A model generated the notes under the pieces. It was not told the DNA's origin. It made no database searches and worked only from the letters and a program-made list of their open reading frames with translations. From Xiphophorus maculatus (lineage: Eukaryota > Chordata > Actinopteri > Cyprinodontiformes > Poeciliidae): 64,000 bases of DNA. This document shows, in pieces, positions 36,601-45,895 of the stretch. The stretch covers positions 9,586,996 through 9,650,995 of the forward strand of contig NC_036457.1 in assembly GCF_002775205.1 (NCBI RefSeq), in the 5' to 3' direction. The stretch's first letter is position 1, and the number at the start of each line of letters is the position of its first letter. Position numbers and translations under genes: made by a program.

Positions 36601-39600
36601 AGCCCATTTGTTAAGTCCTTGTTGGCTGCTGTTAGACATTTTCAGCCTCTGTTGGCCAGGTGCAGGAACCACACCCCATTCTGGCTTTTTGGGTTGGCTC
36701 GGTTTTGGGCCAGCAGAACTCAAGAGGAGTTGAGGGCAGTGGAGTCTGGTGGGGTCCCGGATCACAAAACGCGAGGCCTGAAACTCAAAGGATGTTTCCC
36801 CAAGAGGAGCAACCGAGGCAAGGGGAGGTTGTGAGAACGGCCCAGCTGAACAATCCGTGGCCGGCCGAAGGCAGTCACACTTTAAGGGAACAGATCATTA
36901 GGTGTAATTAGGGTGTTCACATTGTCACGTACCCCCTCCCAGACTGCTGAGGAATGAATAAAATCACCAGATACACCCCCAGCTTGCCCACTCACACACA
37001 CAGCAGCTCCCCAGTTAGTGAAAGCACTTTGATGTCAGAAGAGTCGTACAGAACTTGCCAGCATAAAGGCAGTGTTTTAAGCTTTCTCTCTTTTCTCCCC
37101 TTTTCTCTCTGTCTCTCGACCCCTCTGTCCCTGCCCCCTCCCACTTTCCTTCTGTCCCCCTCCACAGAAGGCTGTAAGACACACAGAGCTGAATGGACTA
37201 CAACCTTTCCCCCTCATCTCTCTCGCCACCCCAATCCCCCCCCGCCCCCTTCATCTCTTTTTCAGCCTTCCCACCCTGCATTTCTTTGAGGCTTGGTCAA
37301 TTCTCCAGGCCAAACAAAAAAAAAAAAGAAAAAGCATCAAATGTTTTCTGCTGCTGGGTAATGAGGGAGTGGACCTCATCAGGGCCCAATAGTCAGCTAT
37401 CCTTGGCTTTTGTTGCAGCTCAATGGCACCGCGTTCTTTGAAAAACTCAAAAGCAACTTTTTGAGGAGTGAAGGATTGAGAGAGATATGTCGGACAGGGA
37501 AGGTGAGCCAATAAAAGAAAGAGAGAAGCCACTCTGTTTTTATGCTAAACGGCTGTCCTGTTAGAGCGGCGGACAGCTCTGACAACATGTGTTTGGATGA
37601 CTTTCTTCTGAAGTGTCTGTTTCTTATGTCTGGTGTCTGAGTGGGGAAACTTTTTTGCAAACATACATGTGGATGTCTTCATATGTTGCTTTAATTCAAT
37701 TTGGACCTCAGATCTGGGAATGTCATTACACTCTAAAGTCAGACAGCAAGTATGATTTCCTAAATGTTGCTTTTCTAAATACTGTCACTGTCAAACGGAC
37801 CATGTAGGTGTGTAGACGGTCTATCTCAGGAATCCCAGGTGGTTGCATATAGATGCTGACTTTTCAGAAATCTCTTATTTGAGCTTTTTTTTTTTTGACA
37901 TGTTGTCCAAATACTTAACAACCGATGTGTCTAAAAGACGTAATTTTACTATTTCTAGTATCCATCTTGCCTTTCCCATAGCGCAGACTTATTGTTCCAG
38001 CAAACCAATATTGCTTTAGCTCCACTCATATAAGTGAGCCAAGCAAAGACCTCCTTAAGACATGCACATCATGCATGCAAAATCTACACTTCTTGCTTCA
38101 GACTGATTTTAACTTTGCAGTTTTTGAAAGCTTGGCCAAAGTCAATTTAAGTTATAAAAATATTTATATCTTTGTGGCACCTCAGAGCTACGTGTAGCTA
38201 ACTACCATAAATAGCAACATTGTAATGTTGCACCTTTGTAATTGCATTTACTTTAACTAATAGTTCAATTACTAATTAGTGACCATGACTAGCAATTTAA
38301 TGATTAGTCCCTATTCTTAGTCATGAAATGTAAGTAGGTTTGGATGAAATGTCTTAATACTAAGTGACATGAGACCACAAAGTGTTGCTATTGCTTTTAT
38401 TGTCTGGCCAGAATATTAGATTAGCAATAAAATTACAATTGTCGTATTCTTATTGATGGCCAACTAATAGTTTTAAAAGTTTATAAACCTGTTGTGTCTG
38501 GTCTGTGCGAAAACACAGACCTAAACGGTTGGATTTAGGAATCAAATAAACAGTTTAAGACGAGACAGTAAGATGCAAAGTAGACTCAAAGTGAAGTCTG
38601 ACTGTCAGAGGAGTGTGATGAAAGGTGGTGGTGCGGGTGGTGTTTGGAGGGGGGAGGTGGTGAAAGACCACAATGTGTAGGCGGAGGAAATCTTGAAGGA
38701 GTGGGATCTTGACAATCCCCTTAAGATGGATAATCAAGTAATGACCCGCAAGGCTTCAGCCTCATCTGATTATAAATAACCAATGGAATCATCATCTCTG
38801 ATTGTGTTTCCATTCCTCCTTCTTCTTTCCCCTTCTCTTATTTATACCTCCGTCAGCCGTCTTTACTGTAGGTAGACATGGTTCACAAAGAGAGAGGGGG
38901 GTTGGTGGAAGATGGCAGGAGAAAAGCCGAACTGAGATTCTAATGATGTAGCGGCAATTGTGACAAGTTTCTCTTTTCTTTTTTTTTTTTTGCTTTTCGG
39001 AGCGACTATTTACCGGTTGGTGGGGTCACCGAAGGTTGATGAAATGACACCTCCCTTTTGTGCGCGAGGGAGGGTGAGTTTGTCAGGTTGTTATTAAGCC
39101 TGATTCAGCCAATTGGCTCAGAGTGGGAACCCCGTTTGTGTGAGCGGACACGGAGATAAAAAGTTGACAGCGGAGAAGAATAGAGTATTTCCGTCCCCAT
39201 GCGTTGTGATGATTACTAATTATCCTGCAGCTTAAGGGGGCCAGTGGCAGAAATTCACTGATTTCATAATTTAATGGAGCTGTCGCAGGATACTCAGTCA
39301 GACGTTGATGGCTTGCCTGGAATGATATGCAATTCCTCTCTTTTCTTTGATAGAATAGTGGCGATGATGATTATAGTTTGCGCTGCACTCCCTGACATGA
39401 ATCCTGTTGACGTTTTACACCATTTTAAAAAGTTTCACAGGTTCACCTCAGCTGGAGTGCTACAGAACAATAGTTCGGCTCAAAAAACCACAAAGCAGTG
39501 ACACAAAATAGGAGCGCTGTCACTACATGGGTTCATGTCACCCTGTCGCCTTCTATAGTCCTGTCATTTTTATTTGTTCAAACTATTTGCTCTTTATTCC

Positions 39601-40234
39601 CTAAGAAAGCACTGACTCAAATCTTAAGAATATACAGTATATATTTACTACAAAAAAAATTGTACAGCTGAACAATATTATATAAATATATAATGAAAAG
39701 CCAAATCTATTAGTCCTCAATAACAACCTTTTGATTAAGTTCCTAAAAAAACTCTCATATTTTTTCCTAATGCAAACGACATTACACCAAACACAAAATC
39801 TGCATTTTCTGTGTATTTGTCGTCAAAATATTTTTAAAGCTGAATTTTATGTTTTTTAATGACACGTCATTAAAACTAAAGCCAAGTGTGATGAGAATTA
39901 ATTTATTGCTTAATGCCAGAGAGTTCAGTATGATCCACACTTAACCTGACAAACATCAATGTATTTTGCTCTGTATTTGCTCTGAATCACAGTTTTCCTC
40001 TTCTTTAAAAAGTCATTTTTGCTATAATTTGGCAAAAGAATACATTTGTGATATATAATAAACATTTGAAGCTGAAAATAAGACTTTGACCAAATGTGTT
40101 TGTATTTTACAACAAAATCTCTGATATTTTATTTTTTATTTCCGTTAACTTCTTGGTCATGCAACCTTTATAAATGCAACAGCTCTTTTGCTCTTTTTAG
40201 AAGTCGTAATGAGGAAGATTTGGAAAGATTTGGA

Positions 40235-40293
<59 letters not shown>

Positions 40294-43200
40294 CTCTTAT
40301 ATATTCTTTATCTTAATTTATATTTTCATTTATGTTTAAAATGTCTTCCTTTCCTTCTTACACAATTCTTGGACTCCTCTGATTAACGATATGGTCATAG
40401 ATAATGCAAATTATTTACAAAGATTTATTTGTTTAATACTAATGAGAGCCTCCCTTGTTTTTTTCTTTTACTTTTAATGTGTTCTCTAAAATCTTTGCAT
40501 TTTTGTGACTTTTTTTTTTTTTTGCAAACTCCTTTGAGTTAAGAGATTGTTTTCTTGTGTTTGTGCACAGAAATACTGCCACACTGTCTGTCTGGACTCT
40601 GGGATTGACTACAGGTGGCTGGACAGGCCTGTGGCTGGAAAACTTTACTACCTGTAAGACTCACGTATTGCATCACGTTAATGTTAACAGTCCAACTCAG
40701 TTCAGAGATGGTGTAGAAGTCTGATAGCGAGTCGACATTAACCTCCACATAAACATTCATGCACAGGAAATGTTTCTGCACATGATGTGGTTAGATTTTT
40801 TTTTCTTTTTTAAAAAGATTGAAAGAGAAGGCAAACACATGTATAAATGGGCAGAAGCAGGCAGGGAGGTTTATAAAGACCAGCATTACCTTGAAAGAGC
40901 CATGAAAAGAATGAAAGGAATCAATAGAACATGAGAAAATGGCAGAGCTTTAAAAGCTACTTTTTTATTTTCCTCAATACATATCTGCTGTTAGGACTGT
41001 GTATACACACACACACACACACTGCCAAACAAGTTTGGGCCATTCAAGTGCATGTAAATAGAGAGCATCACACCCTTTTACCTGGAGTTAAAACACAAGC
41101 AAACAAACACACGCATACACACTCCACAGTTTCACTTTAACGCGCATTCACAGGCTGACGCTCCTGTTTAGAGCCTAACATCCTCATTTTCTTTCTGCTG
41201 ATGGAGTGAAAAGCTAAGTACTCAACACCAATGCTCTGCTTGCTGCCAGCGTTTGATGTAGCCACTTCAGCGTTATTAATTTTATACCCAATTGTTTCCC
41301 CTGTGGTTTTGTTTCATGCGTGTGTGTGTGATGTGTGCAGCACAGGAGAGCCTGGAGCAGAGGCTTACCTGGATGCACTGTTTGAGGAGCTGGCATTAAG
41401 ACAAAAAAGTGGTAAGGAAGTTAAAGTCTCAAGTTTTAACTGGGTCTCATGCTAAAGAAAGATATTTCTTCTCCTGAAATTTTGGCAGTTGTGAATCAAT
41501 TTAATATGTTTAAGTTCGTCCAGTTATTTTTGTCATCACAAAAAATTTGAGAAAAAAATGTAAAAATGAGCACACATCTAAAATTCTTATAAATTTGCAC
41601 AAAGATAACCAATTTTATTTACATATTTTTACAATTGTATTATAAACCAAATAGTGTAAACACTTCCTGCTATGGATAGGAAATGATGTTGGGGAATGAC
41701 AAATATGATTATTGATTACAGTCCACGAAAAAATTAAGTTTTTTAAGTTGTTTTTTGCTGACGATATGACTATTGTGTTGTCAGGTTTTGTGGGAAGTCC
41801 AGTTTCAGCTCAAAGTTGCCCCACAGATCCATGTTAAGCAGAAAAATACGTTATGAACCAACTTCCAGGCCTAGTCCTTCAAAACGCTATCCTCAAACAC
41901 TAACCTCTAAATTTACTGACTACTCTAAATTTGTTCTCATTTTTCATTTTCTGTATTTATTCACTATTTTTTTTATTTACAGACATTTTTATTAGGTTTT
42001 TTTCTCATCATAATTTCCTTTTTCCATTTTTCCCCTAATTGATACTGTTGAAAATTCTGAACAACTACTGATTTGCGCCACACTGTATAATAAAACAAGT
42101 TGGAAAATTCATGCTTTTTATATTTTAGAAGCAATATTTATTGCCAATTTAGGCAGGATCAGCCCTCCATAGATTTATGCAATAAAAAATAATAGAAAGA
42201 AAGCTGATAAAGTTTTTTTTGTGATTTTTTTTATCCTTTTGTGCGGTACTTGAAGTTTAACTGTGTTGTTTTTGAAAACATTTTATTGTATTGAGGTCAA
42301 TTTTCACTGTGCTTTGGTTTCTCTAGTTACTGGTTCTCGTGTTCTCACTGTCCTGGGCAGAGATGTGACTCTTCAGAAGACGTGTGGCTCCATCGCTGAT
42401 TGTACTTTTGAAGAACTGTGTGGTAAAGTGAGTAGTGCCTGGAGATGATGTGCATGTAAAACAACATGTCTCCTTCTGACTCTATTGGGCAATGTTCAGA
42501 CCCCTCCTACAAACTTTTTACTGTGATTACTGAAGCACATAGTGTAGAGTATGAAGTTCTCTAATTTTTTGTGATTTCTTAGCCTGCACAGTTTGGCAAA
42601 ATTTAGGATATTTGGTCATATTTGTTTTCCACTTTAAAATAAGCATTTTCAGTGTGGGATGATGAACTTAAAATTGTTTGAAGGTGCCTTTCCTATCCTT
42701 CATGAATTGATGATTTTCCTCCATACACTGCTGGAAGCAGTAAGAGTGAACATAGTTTCTGCATGGAAAAAAAGTTTAACCAGTTTTTCAGTTTTGAGCA
42801 TATAGTCTCAACTAAAATAACATATAGATTATTAGCCATCGTGTCGCTTATTTCTCACTTGAGACTCCAAATGCAATCGTGAATAATAAAAACGGCTGAG
42901 ATTGATGCTCTTTACTTGAATCATTATTACCTCTGGGCCTAGTTTCTTTTTCCCTGTGCACTCATATTGTCCAAACCTTTCTCTCTGTCTAGGTCCTATT
43001 GGTCCGCTCAATGTCAAAAAGCAAATCTATTGATGAGTTTATTATTAGCTGGGTCTTTTATACCCTTTTTGCAGCAGTAATCTGCAGTGCATGTGTAAAG
43101 TCTAAACCCTGATGGAGAGTGGGGAGTTTTCGAAGGCATCTGAGCTTCAAGGCTTCCTCTGACATTTGTTGTCATGCCATCATTAATTTTAAGAGCAATC

Positions 43201-45595
43201 AAATTGAATGGCGGGCCACCCAAGGACGTTACATCAGCAAGGATATTTTGCACAACATTCTTTTGTGGTAAACTTGGCTCTTTTTTTTTTTTTCCTGCTC
43301 TCAGCCGGGATACGCAGACCAAACAGCCTATATAGATGTAAACATGACTGGCCACTGCTTTCAGCGTGCTTCCTTGTCCCCTCTTCTCCAGCCAACGGGT
43401 GCCAGCGATTACCTGGAAATGGCGCGGATCTTTGACACTGTATTCATCCGCCATGTTCCCAAACTGACGCTGACTCTGAAGGACCAGGCCAGGCGCTTCA
43501 TCACGCTCATAGACAATTTCTACGACCACAAGGTAAACAGTTCAGATGAAAATGGGTGTAAGAGAATCAATGCTCCTCCTTTTAATGCTGAATCCTGTGT
43601 TTCGAACACTGTGGTCCATGAAGGTTTTCTAGATTTCTTAACCTGTGTGGAGAATGTACTTTTTCCTTGAAGAGGTCAAGCTATTTCTCATTGATTTTCG
43701 AATAATGGGATTTGAGACATAGCCTTGCATTTAGATTTGTTCCAAAGATCATCTAGCATTGAGAAAAATAAAGACTTTTATACTCGATAATAAGCATGTG
43801 GTAATAGGATAAGACCTTCGCTGTACTTTGAAAACAAAATCTATAATAAAAATGTTTTTTTGCTTCCTTTGTGTTCTCTGCTTGCACCTGAGATTTCTGC
43901 ATGCTGCATTAGGGAACAGATTTAAGTGGATGAATGATGACGGTCCACCTTTTCATTCCTGCAGCTCTTAACTAGAACTCCAACTAAGTTCAATTCAAAC
44001 ATGTTAAGCTAAATTAATTCACGTTCTTGTAAATCAGGTGGTCTCAGTCAAGGGCTTTATTTGTTGCATAAAGTGAGACTGAAATAAACTCCTCAAATAT
44101 GTGGACTGTTGACAGTAAGGATTCATTGCATGTTAGAAATATGGCTCAGGAGAATTGTCATTGTCCAAAAAGCTCAAAATAGAGGGACAAACAAGAAAAA
44201 AACATTTAAAAAGAGAAGAAAGGTCCTGAATGTGATTTTAGTTTCCAGAGTAAGATACACACTGTAAACTGAAGGGCTCCAGGTCAGGGCATATACCACT
44301 ACCAACCCAAAAACAGAAAAGTCTGCTTCAGTTTGTTTCCAGTTAAATCAAAACAAGAATATATTTTGTTATTTGGATCATACATATGATTGTAGGACAG
44401 AGAGAAAAGAGCATTGTGGGTTTGAGGAAATTCAAGAGGAAAATGTCAAACCGTCTTTGTTGAAGTTGAGGTCTGATCTTTACAAGAAATATTGGAAGAT
44501 ACAAGAGTGATCATCAGAGTCACCTGGGAATCTCTGGTGGGATTTGAAAAGGCAAGTTGCACCGATTATTAAACCAGAGATATTTGCCCACAGAGAGTTG
44601 GCCAACATTCCTCTAATGTCTGACCATGCAGCACTTTTACCAAAGGTCCTAATAGCAAAAATCTCTAAAGAAATACTAAAATGTTTATCATGCAGTGAGG
44701 ATAAAGAGAGAAATGACAGGATGCTGTCGGCTCATTCCTATATTTGCAAAACTCTCTCTGTTCAGTCACAACTAAACAGAGGTCTGAAAGATGGTACAAA
44801 CAAGAGCTTCAGGTTATATCTGTAAGACTAAAGTGAAAAGGGAGGATTACAGACAAATTCAAAGTAAACCACGAAGAATATTTTAACAGTCTGCCACAGA
44901 GGTGGATAGCTGGTTAGGTATTGCTGAATTCAGCCTCTCCAAAAGGTTAACACTGCTCATGAACATTTATTTGACATTAATTTGCACTTCTTAAACAAAT
45001 CAAGGTGAGTGATCTTTGGAAATACATCCTGATGTTTCAGATGTTTTGCTGTCTCGTGTCCTTGATGTATTGTCACGTAACTTTTTTTTAATTACAGAAA
45101 ACATTCATCAAGGACAAGAAAAGTCAGACACTCCCATGTCTAATCCGTGTTTACTTTTTTCCCAGGTAAGAGTGGTGCTTCTGGCAGCGGCTCCATTAGA
45201 GCAGCTTTTCGTCCATACTGGAGGAGAAGATGAGAGAGATCAACAGTTGCTGGATGACCTGGGCCTCAGTAATGTAAGATCTCTCCTGCAGCACAGACAT
45301 GTATTAATGTTTCTGGACAGAGGTTTATATAGATGATCCATAAATTAAAAACTCACAGCTTTCATCTGATATTTGAATTTGACTGGATTCAAGAGCCTAG
45401 TCGACCCAGCTCTGGTTGCTGCTAACTGCGATGTTCCACCTTTTTTAGGAGGCAGCAGAGAGGCTCACTCTGTTCACAGCCGAGGAAGAGATCTTTGCTT
45501 TTCAAAGGACCGTCTCTCGGCTGAGGGAGATGCAAACTGAGGCTTATTGGATGGAGGGAGATCGCAGTTCCAGCAGTAGACACATGAGTAGCTAA
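17325..45595 (+). CDS. afg1l: AFG1-like ATPase (AFG1L/LACE1), complete, 13 coding exons (span includes introns)
   Basis: AFG1L is a mitochondrial AAA+ family P-loop ATPase of the yeast Afg1 type, linked to turnover of nuclear-encoded respiratory subunits and inner-membrane protein quality control (family knowledge). Exons: 17325-17439, 17532-17848, 22536-22593, 22734-22835, 23073-23200, 27709-27808, 32995-33053, 40571-40653, 41341-41411, 42327-42427, 43392-43532, 45166-45273, 45449-45595; 1530 nt, 509 aa. All junctions are GT-AG and phases agree throughout. The N-terminus ([10 protein letters not shown], several Lys/Arg, almost no acid) fits a mitochondrial presequence. Walker A GNVGSGKT is at 161-168, Walker B LLCFDEF at 233-239, and the sensor-like ATSNRPPD at 266-273. 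The C-terminus [14 protein letters not shown] through EAYW is typical. It is longer than the human protein (481 aa), partly from variable sequence before the P-loop. The acceptor of exon 2 is the least certain junction. Confidence 0.95.
17532..17848 (+). CDS. afg1l: afg1l coding exon 2 (residues 39-144)
   Basis: The exon contains the family-like [20 protein letters not shown] helix region and a variable tail rich in Asn, Asp and His. The donor at 17849 is GTAATT and the end is phase 0. The acceptor was chosen as the CAG ending at 17531, which keeps phase 1; an AG ending at 17555 also keeps the frame, so the first eight residues are uncertain. The intron before it is only 92 nt. Confidence 0.85.
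17849..22535 (+). other. afg1l: afg1l intron 2 (4.7 kb)
   Basis: No exon was found. The stretch 18000-19300 is AT-rich and featureless. About 19340-20480 is GC-balanced and looks like non-coding sequence under constraint, including a block at 20140-20340. The rest, 20500-22500, is AT-rich. A missing small exon cannot be excluded, but the reading frame closes without one. Confidence 0.6.
20140..20340. promoter_or_regulatory. candidate conserved non-coding element in afg1l intron 2
   Basis: A GC-balanced, low-repeat block that stands out from the AT-rich intron. Short open frames within it show no family resemblance and lack splice signals. Composition is the only evidence for function. Confidence 0.2.
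22536..22593 (+). CDS. afg1l: afg1l coding exon 3 (residues 145-163 and part of 164)
   Basis: A 58-nt exon encoding [12 protein letters not shown] followed by LYIYGNV. It holds the first half of Walker A, which an intron interrupts after the first base of the next Gly codon. The acceptor is TAG and the donor GTAAGA. The proline run is longer than in the human protein. Confidence 0.93.
22734..22835 (+). CDS. afg1l: afg1l coding exon 4 (residues 164-197)
   Basis: Completes the P-loop (GSGKT, with catalytic Lys167) and encodes [10 protein letters not shown] through FMLDIHK. The acceptor is TTTCAG and the donor GTAAGC. The exon enters and leaves in phase 1. Confidence 0.95.
23073..23200 (+). CDS. 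afg1l: afg1l coding exon 5 (residues 198-240)
   Basis: Encodes [10 protein letters not shown], the loop [14 protein letters not shown], and Walker B as LLCFDEFQ. The acceptor is an AAAG type at 23069-23072 and the donor GTGAGC. It ends in phase 0 directly after Gln240. Confidence 0.94.
23405..23775 (+). mobile_element. decayed Tc1/mariner-like transposase fragment
   Basis: On the plus strand the sequence resembles fish Tc1 elements: a stretch like the segment after the DNA-binding domain (near 23410-23455, ACATTAATCAGAGCAGCAGC) and then a DDE-region piece with [19 protein letters not shown] reading in the frame 23593-23850. Stops and deletions break it, so it is an old, inactive copy. The ORF over it is not a host gene. 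Confidence 0.7.
24770..25030. promoter_or_regulatory. candidate enhancer-like block with octamer sites in afg1l intron 5
   Basis: Contains a consensus octamer ATGCAAAT at 24781-24788 and an octamer-like ATGCTAAT at 24886-24893, with further TAAT/ATTA cores in 24884-24945. Composition is balanced, with no coding frame or repeat. This resembles vertebrate developmental enhancers, but conservation was not measured. Confidence 0.35.
25820..25879. repeat. two adjacent perfect inverted repeats
   Basis: The first hairpin has 9-bp arms CGCTGACAG and CTGTCAGCG (25820-25828 and 25832-25840) with a 3-nt loop. The second has 14-bp arms CTCAAAGAACAGTT and AACTGTTCTTTGAG (25847-25860 and 25866-25879) with a 5-nt loop. 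They sit just upstream of a Tc1 fossil. Confidence 0.9.
25905..26145 (+). mobile_element. decayed Tc1/mariner-like transposase fragment
   Basis: The plus strand resembles the central transposase region of fish Tc1 elements, for example GCAAAATGCTATGTGTTACA and GAAAACTAACACTATGCATC, followed by a GGGAAGATGGATTGAGC stretch. The copy is interrupted by stops and deletions and has lost both terminal repeats. Confidence 0.65.
27608..27642. repeat. GT dinucleotide microsatellite
   Basis: Thirty-five bases of GT repeat with a single TTT interruption, about 65 nt before the acceptor of afg1l exon 6. Confidence 0.9.
27709..27808 (+). CDS. afg1l: afg1l coding exon 6 (residues 241-273)
   Basis: Encodes [20 protein letters not shown] and [13 protein letters not shown]. 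The beta strand ending in ATSN is the sensor-1 region of the ATPase fold. The acceptor is TCAG and the donor GTATGA; the exon ends in phase 1. Confidence 0.95.
29775..29848. repeat. tandem perfect hairpins
   Basis: A 16-bp perfect inverted repeat, AGTGCACACACTGATC at 29775-29790 and its complement at 29798-29813 (7-nt loop), is followed by a 9-bp one, GTGCAGACA at 29823-29831 and TGTCTGCAC at 29840-29848. Confidence 0.9.
30880..31110. promoter_or_regulatory. candidate conserved non-coding element in afg1l intron 6
   Basis: A balanced-composition block containing SOX/TCF-like cores ACAAAGG (30966-30972) and AACAAAG (31004-31010), and a homeodomain palindrome TTAATTA (31050-31056). No repeat or frame explains it. 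Function is inferred from motif clustering only. Confidence 0.3.
32088..32121. repeat. 15-bp perfect inverted repeat
   Basis: Arms AAAAGGGGATATATA (32088-32102) and TATATATCCCCTTTT (32107-32121) are separated by four bases. It would form a strong hairpin or cruciform. Confidence 0.9.
32690..32950. promoter_or_regulatory. candidate conserved non-coding element before afg1l exon 7
   Basis: A GC-balanced block immediately upstream of exon 7 with open frames on both strands but no family resemblance. An ATTTTTCTCCCCCTCCCC-type pyrimidine stretch lies inside. It may be regulatory or simply compositional. Confidence 0.2.
32995..33053 (+). CDS. afg1l: afg1l coding exon 7 (residues 274-293)
   Basis: A 59-nt exon encoding [20 protein letters not shown], nearly identical to the family sequence. 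The acceptor is TTTCAG and the donor GTAGAG; the exon ends in phase 0. Confidence 0.95.
34152..34285 (+). mobile_element. solo Tc1-type terminal repeat remnant
   Basis: Resembles the terminal segment of a common fish Tc1 element: a degenerate GTGTCTTGCAAAATATC start, then CACATTTTGTCACAATACAA and a TTGTTGGGATTTCATG stretch. Only one terminus is present and no transposase follows. Confidence 0.6.
37078..37265. repeat. pyrimidine-rich tract
   Basis: About 190 bases dominated by C and T on the plus strand, with short interruptions around 37168-37200. It includes two splice-acceptor-like CAG ends (37167 and 37265) without usable exons. Confidence 0.6.
39060..39290. promoter_or_regulatory. candidate conserved non-coding element in afg1l intron 7
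   Basis: A balanced-composition block with homeodomain-type cores, including TAATTATCC at 39217-39225 next to GATTA at 39211-39215, and a CCAAT-like CCAATTGG near 39110. No repeat family fits. This is a candidate only. Confidence 0.3.
40237..40288. repeat. (AT)26 microsatellite
   Basis: Fifty-two bases of uninterrupted AT, about 280 bases before afg1l exon 8. It is the longest pure simple repeat in the window. Confidence 0.95.
40571..40653 (+). CDS. afg1l: afg1l coding exon 8 (residues 294-320 and part of 321)
   Basis: Encodes [20 protein letters not shown] and VAGKLYYL, matching the family's SGIDYR and GKLYYL motifs. The acceptor is GCACAG and the donor GTAAGA; the exon ends in phase 2. 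Confidence 0.95.
40654..41340 (+). other. afg1l: afg1l intron 8
   Basis: A 687-nt intron with an AC microsatellite at 41005-41022 and a GT-rich stretch just before the acceptor. Nothing else is seen. Confidence 0.7.
41341..41411 (+). CDS. afg1l: afg1l coding exon 9 (residues 321-344)
   Basis: Encodes [20 protein letters not shown] and QKS. The acceptor TGTGCAG follows a GT run rather than a good pyrimidine tract; the donor is GTAAGG. The phases match both neighbours. Confidence 0.93.
41412..42326 (+). other. afg1l: afg1l intron 9
   Basis: A 915-nt AT-rich intron. No repeat or exon is recognisable. Confidence 0.7.
42327..42427 (+). CDS. afg1l: afg1l coding exon 10 (residues 345-378)
   Basis: Encodes [20 protein letters not shown] through FEELCGK. 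Two donors lie close together: GTAAAG at 42423 and GTGAGT at 42428. Only the second keeps frame with exon 11, so it was chosen. The acceptor is CTCTAG. Confidence 0.93.
42428..43391 (+). other. afg1l: afg1l intron 10
   Basis: A 964-nt intron. Part of it (43010-43360) carries long open frames on the minus strand, but they are shadows opposite exon 11 and intronic sequence. Nothing else is seen. Confidence 0.7.
43392..43532 (+). CDS. afg1l: afg1l coding exon 11 (residues 379-425)
   Basis: Encodes [20 protein letters not shown] and the strongly conserved [14 protein letters not shown]. The acceptor is TTCTCCAG and the donor GTAAAC. The exon is a whole number of codons. Confidence 0.95.
43533..45165 (+). 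other. afg1l: afg1l intron 11 with a possible decayed transposon
   Basis: A 1.6 kb intron. About 44230-44820 has the look of an eroded Tc1-like element of another family, for example GTCACCTGGGAATCTCTGG followed by a GATTTGAAAAGGCAAGTTGC stretch, but the match is too weak to name. No host exon is seen. Confidence 0.4.
45166..45273 (+). CDS. afg1l: afg1l coding exon 12 (residues 426-461)
   Basis: Encodes [20 protein letters not shown] and [16 protein letters not shown]. The acceptor is TTTTTTCCCAG; the exon opens with the bases GTAAGAG, which look like a donor but are coding (Val-Arg). The real donor is GTAAGA after 45273. Confidence 0.93.
45449..45595 (+). CDS. afg1l: afg1l coding exon 13 (residues 462-509 and stop)
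   Basis: Encodes [20 protein letters not shown] through [10 protein letters not shown] and a serine-rich end, terminating at TAA (45593-45595). The conserved [10 protein letters not shown] and YW motifs place this as the true C-terminus. Confidence 0.95.
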   Translation, partial: EAAERLTLFTAEEEIFAFQRTVSRLREMQTEAYWMEGDRSSSSRHMSS

Positions 45596-45696
45596 CATCT
45601 GCAGCTGAAAGCTTGGATTAGAAACTACCTCCCAACAGCATGATGCCTCACTAACCAGCTTCACTCCTAATGGAGTGAATCAAAATGTCTCAGAGC

Positions 45697-45895
45697 AGTG
45701 TTGTCCAAAGCCAGTCTTCAGGGGCCGATGTCCTACATGTTTCGGATGTTTTCCCGATTCAGCACACCTGAAGCAAATGAAGGAGCTCTTGGCAGGTCGT
45801 GCAGAACTGGATGTCATGCTGAGGAGGCAATTCAGCAATGTAAATCAGCTGTGTGTGTAGTGACACATCTAAAAACATCCAGGACACTGGTTCTG
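45697..45895. mobile_element. MITE-like interspersed repeat in the afg1l 3' UTR
   Basis: The left part (GTTGTCCAAAGCCAGTC, then a GGCCGATGTCCTACATGTTT stretch) and right part (ACATCTAAAAACATCCAGGA) are inverted versions of each other, with CAGCACACCTGAAGCAAATG inside. This architecture matches a short non-autonomous DNA transposon very common in teleosts. It starts about 100 nt after the afg1l stop codon. Confidence 0.55.

Larger units (their letters stand above)
33054..40570 (+). other. afg1l: afg1l intron 7 (7.5 kb, the longest)
   Basis: Contains a Tc1 terminal remnant at 34152-34285, a long pyrimidine-rich tract at 37078-37265, a regulatory candidate at 39060-39290, and an AT microsatellite at 40237-40288. 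GC-balanced patches at 34600-35150 and 36600-36930 have no identified function. No exon was found. Confidence 0.7.

Noticed and set aside
40094..40339. 81-codon frame ending in Ile-Tyr repeats
   Set aside because: Its second half is the translated AT microsatellite.
42423..42427. earlier donor GTAAAG for afg1l exon 10
   Set aside because: Use of this site would break the frame with exon 11. The GTGAGT five bases later restores the family sequence [14 protein letters not shown].
43014..43529. 171-codon minus-strand frame opposite afg1l exon 11
   Set aside because: It is the antisense shadow of a coding exon plus intron, and no family resembles its translation.
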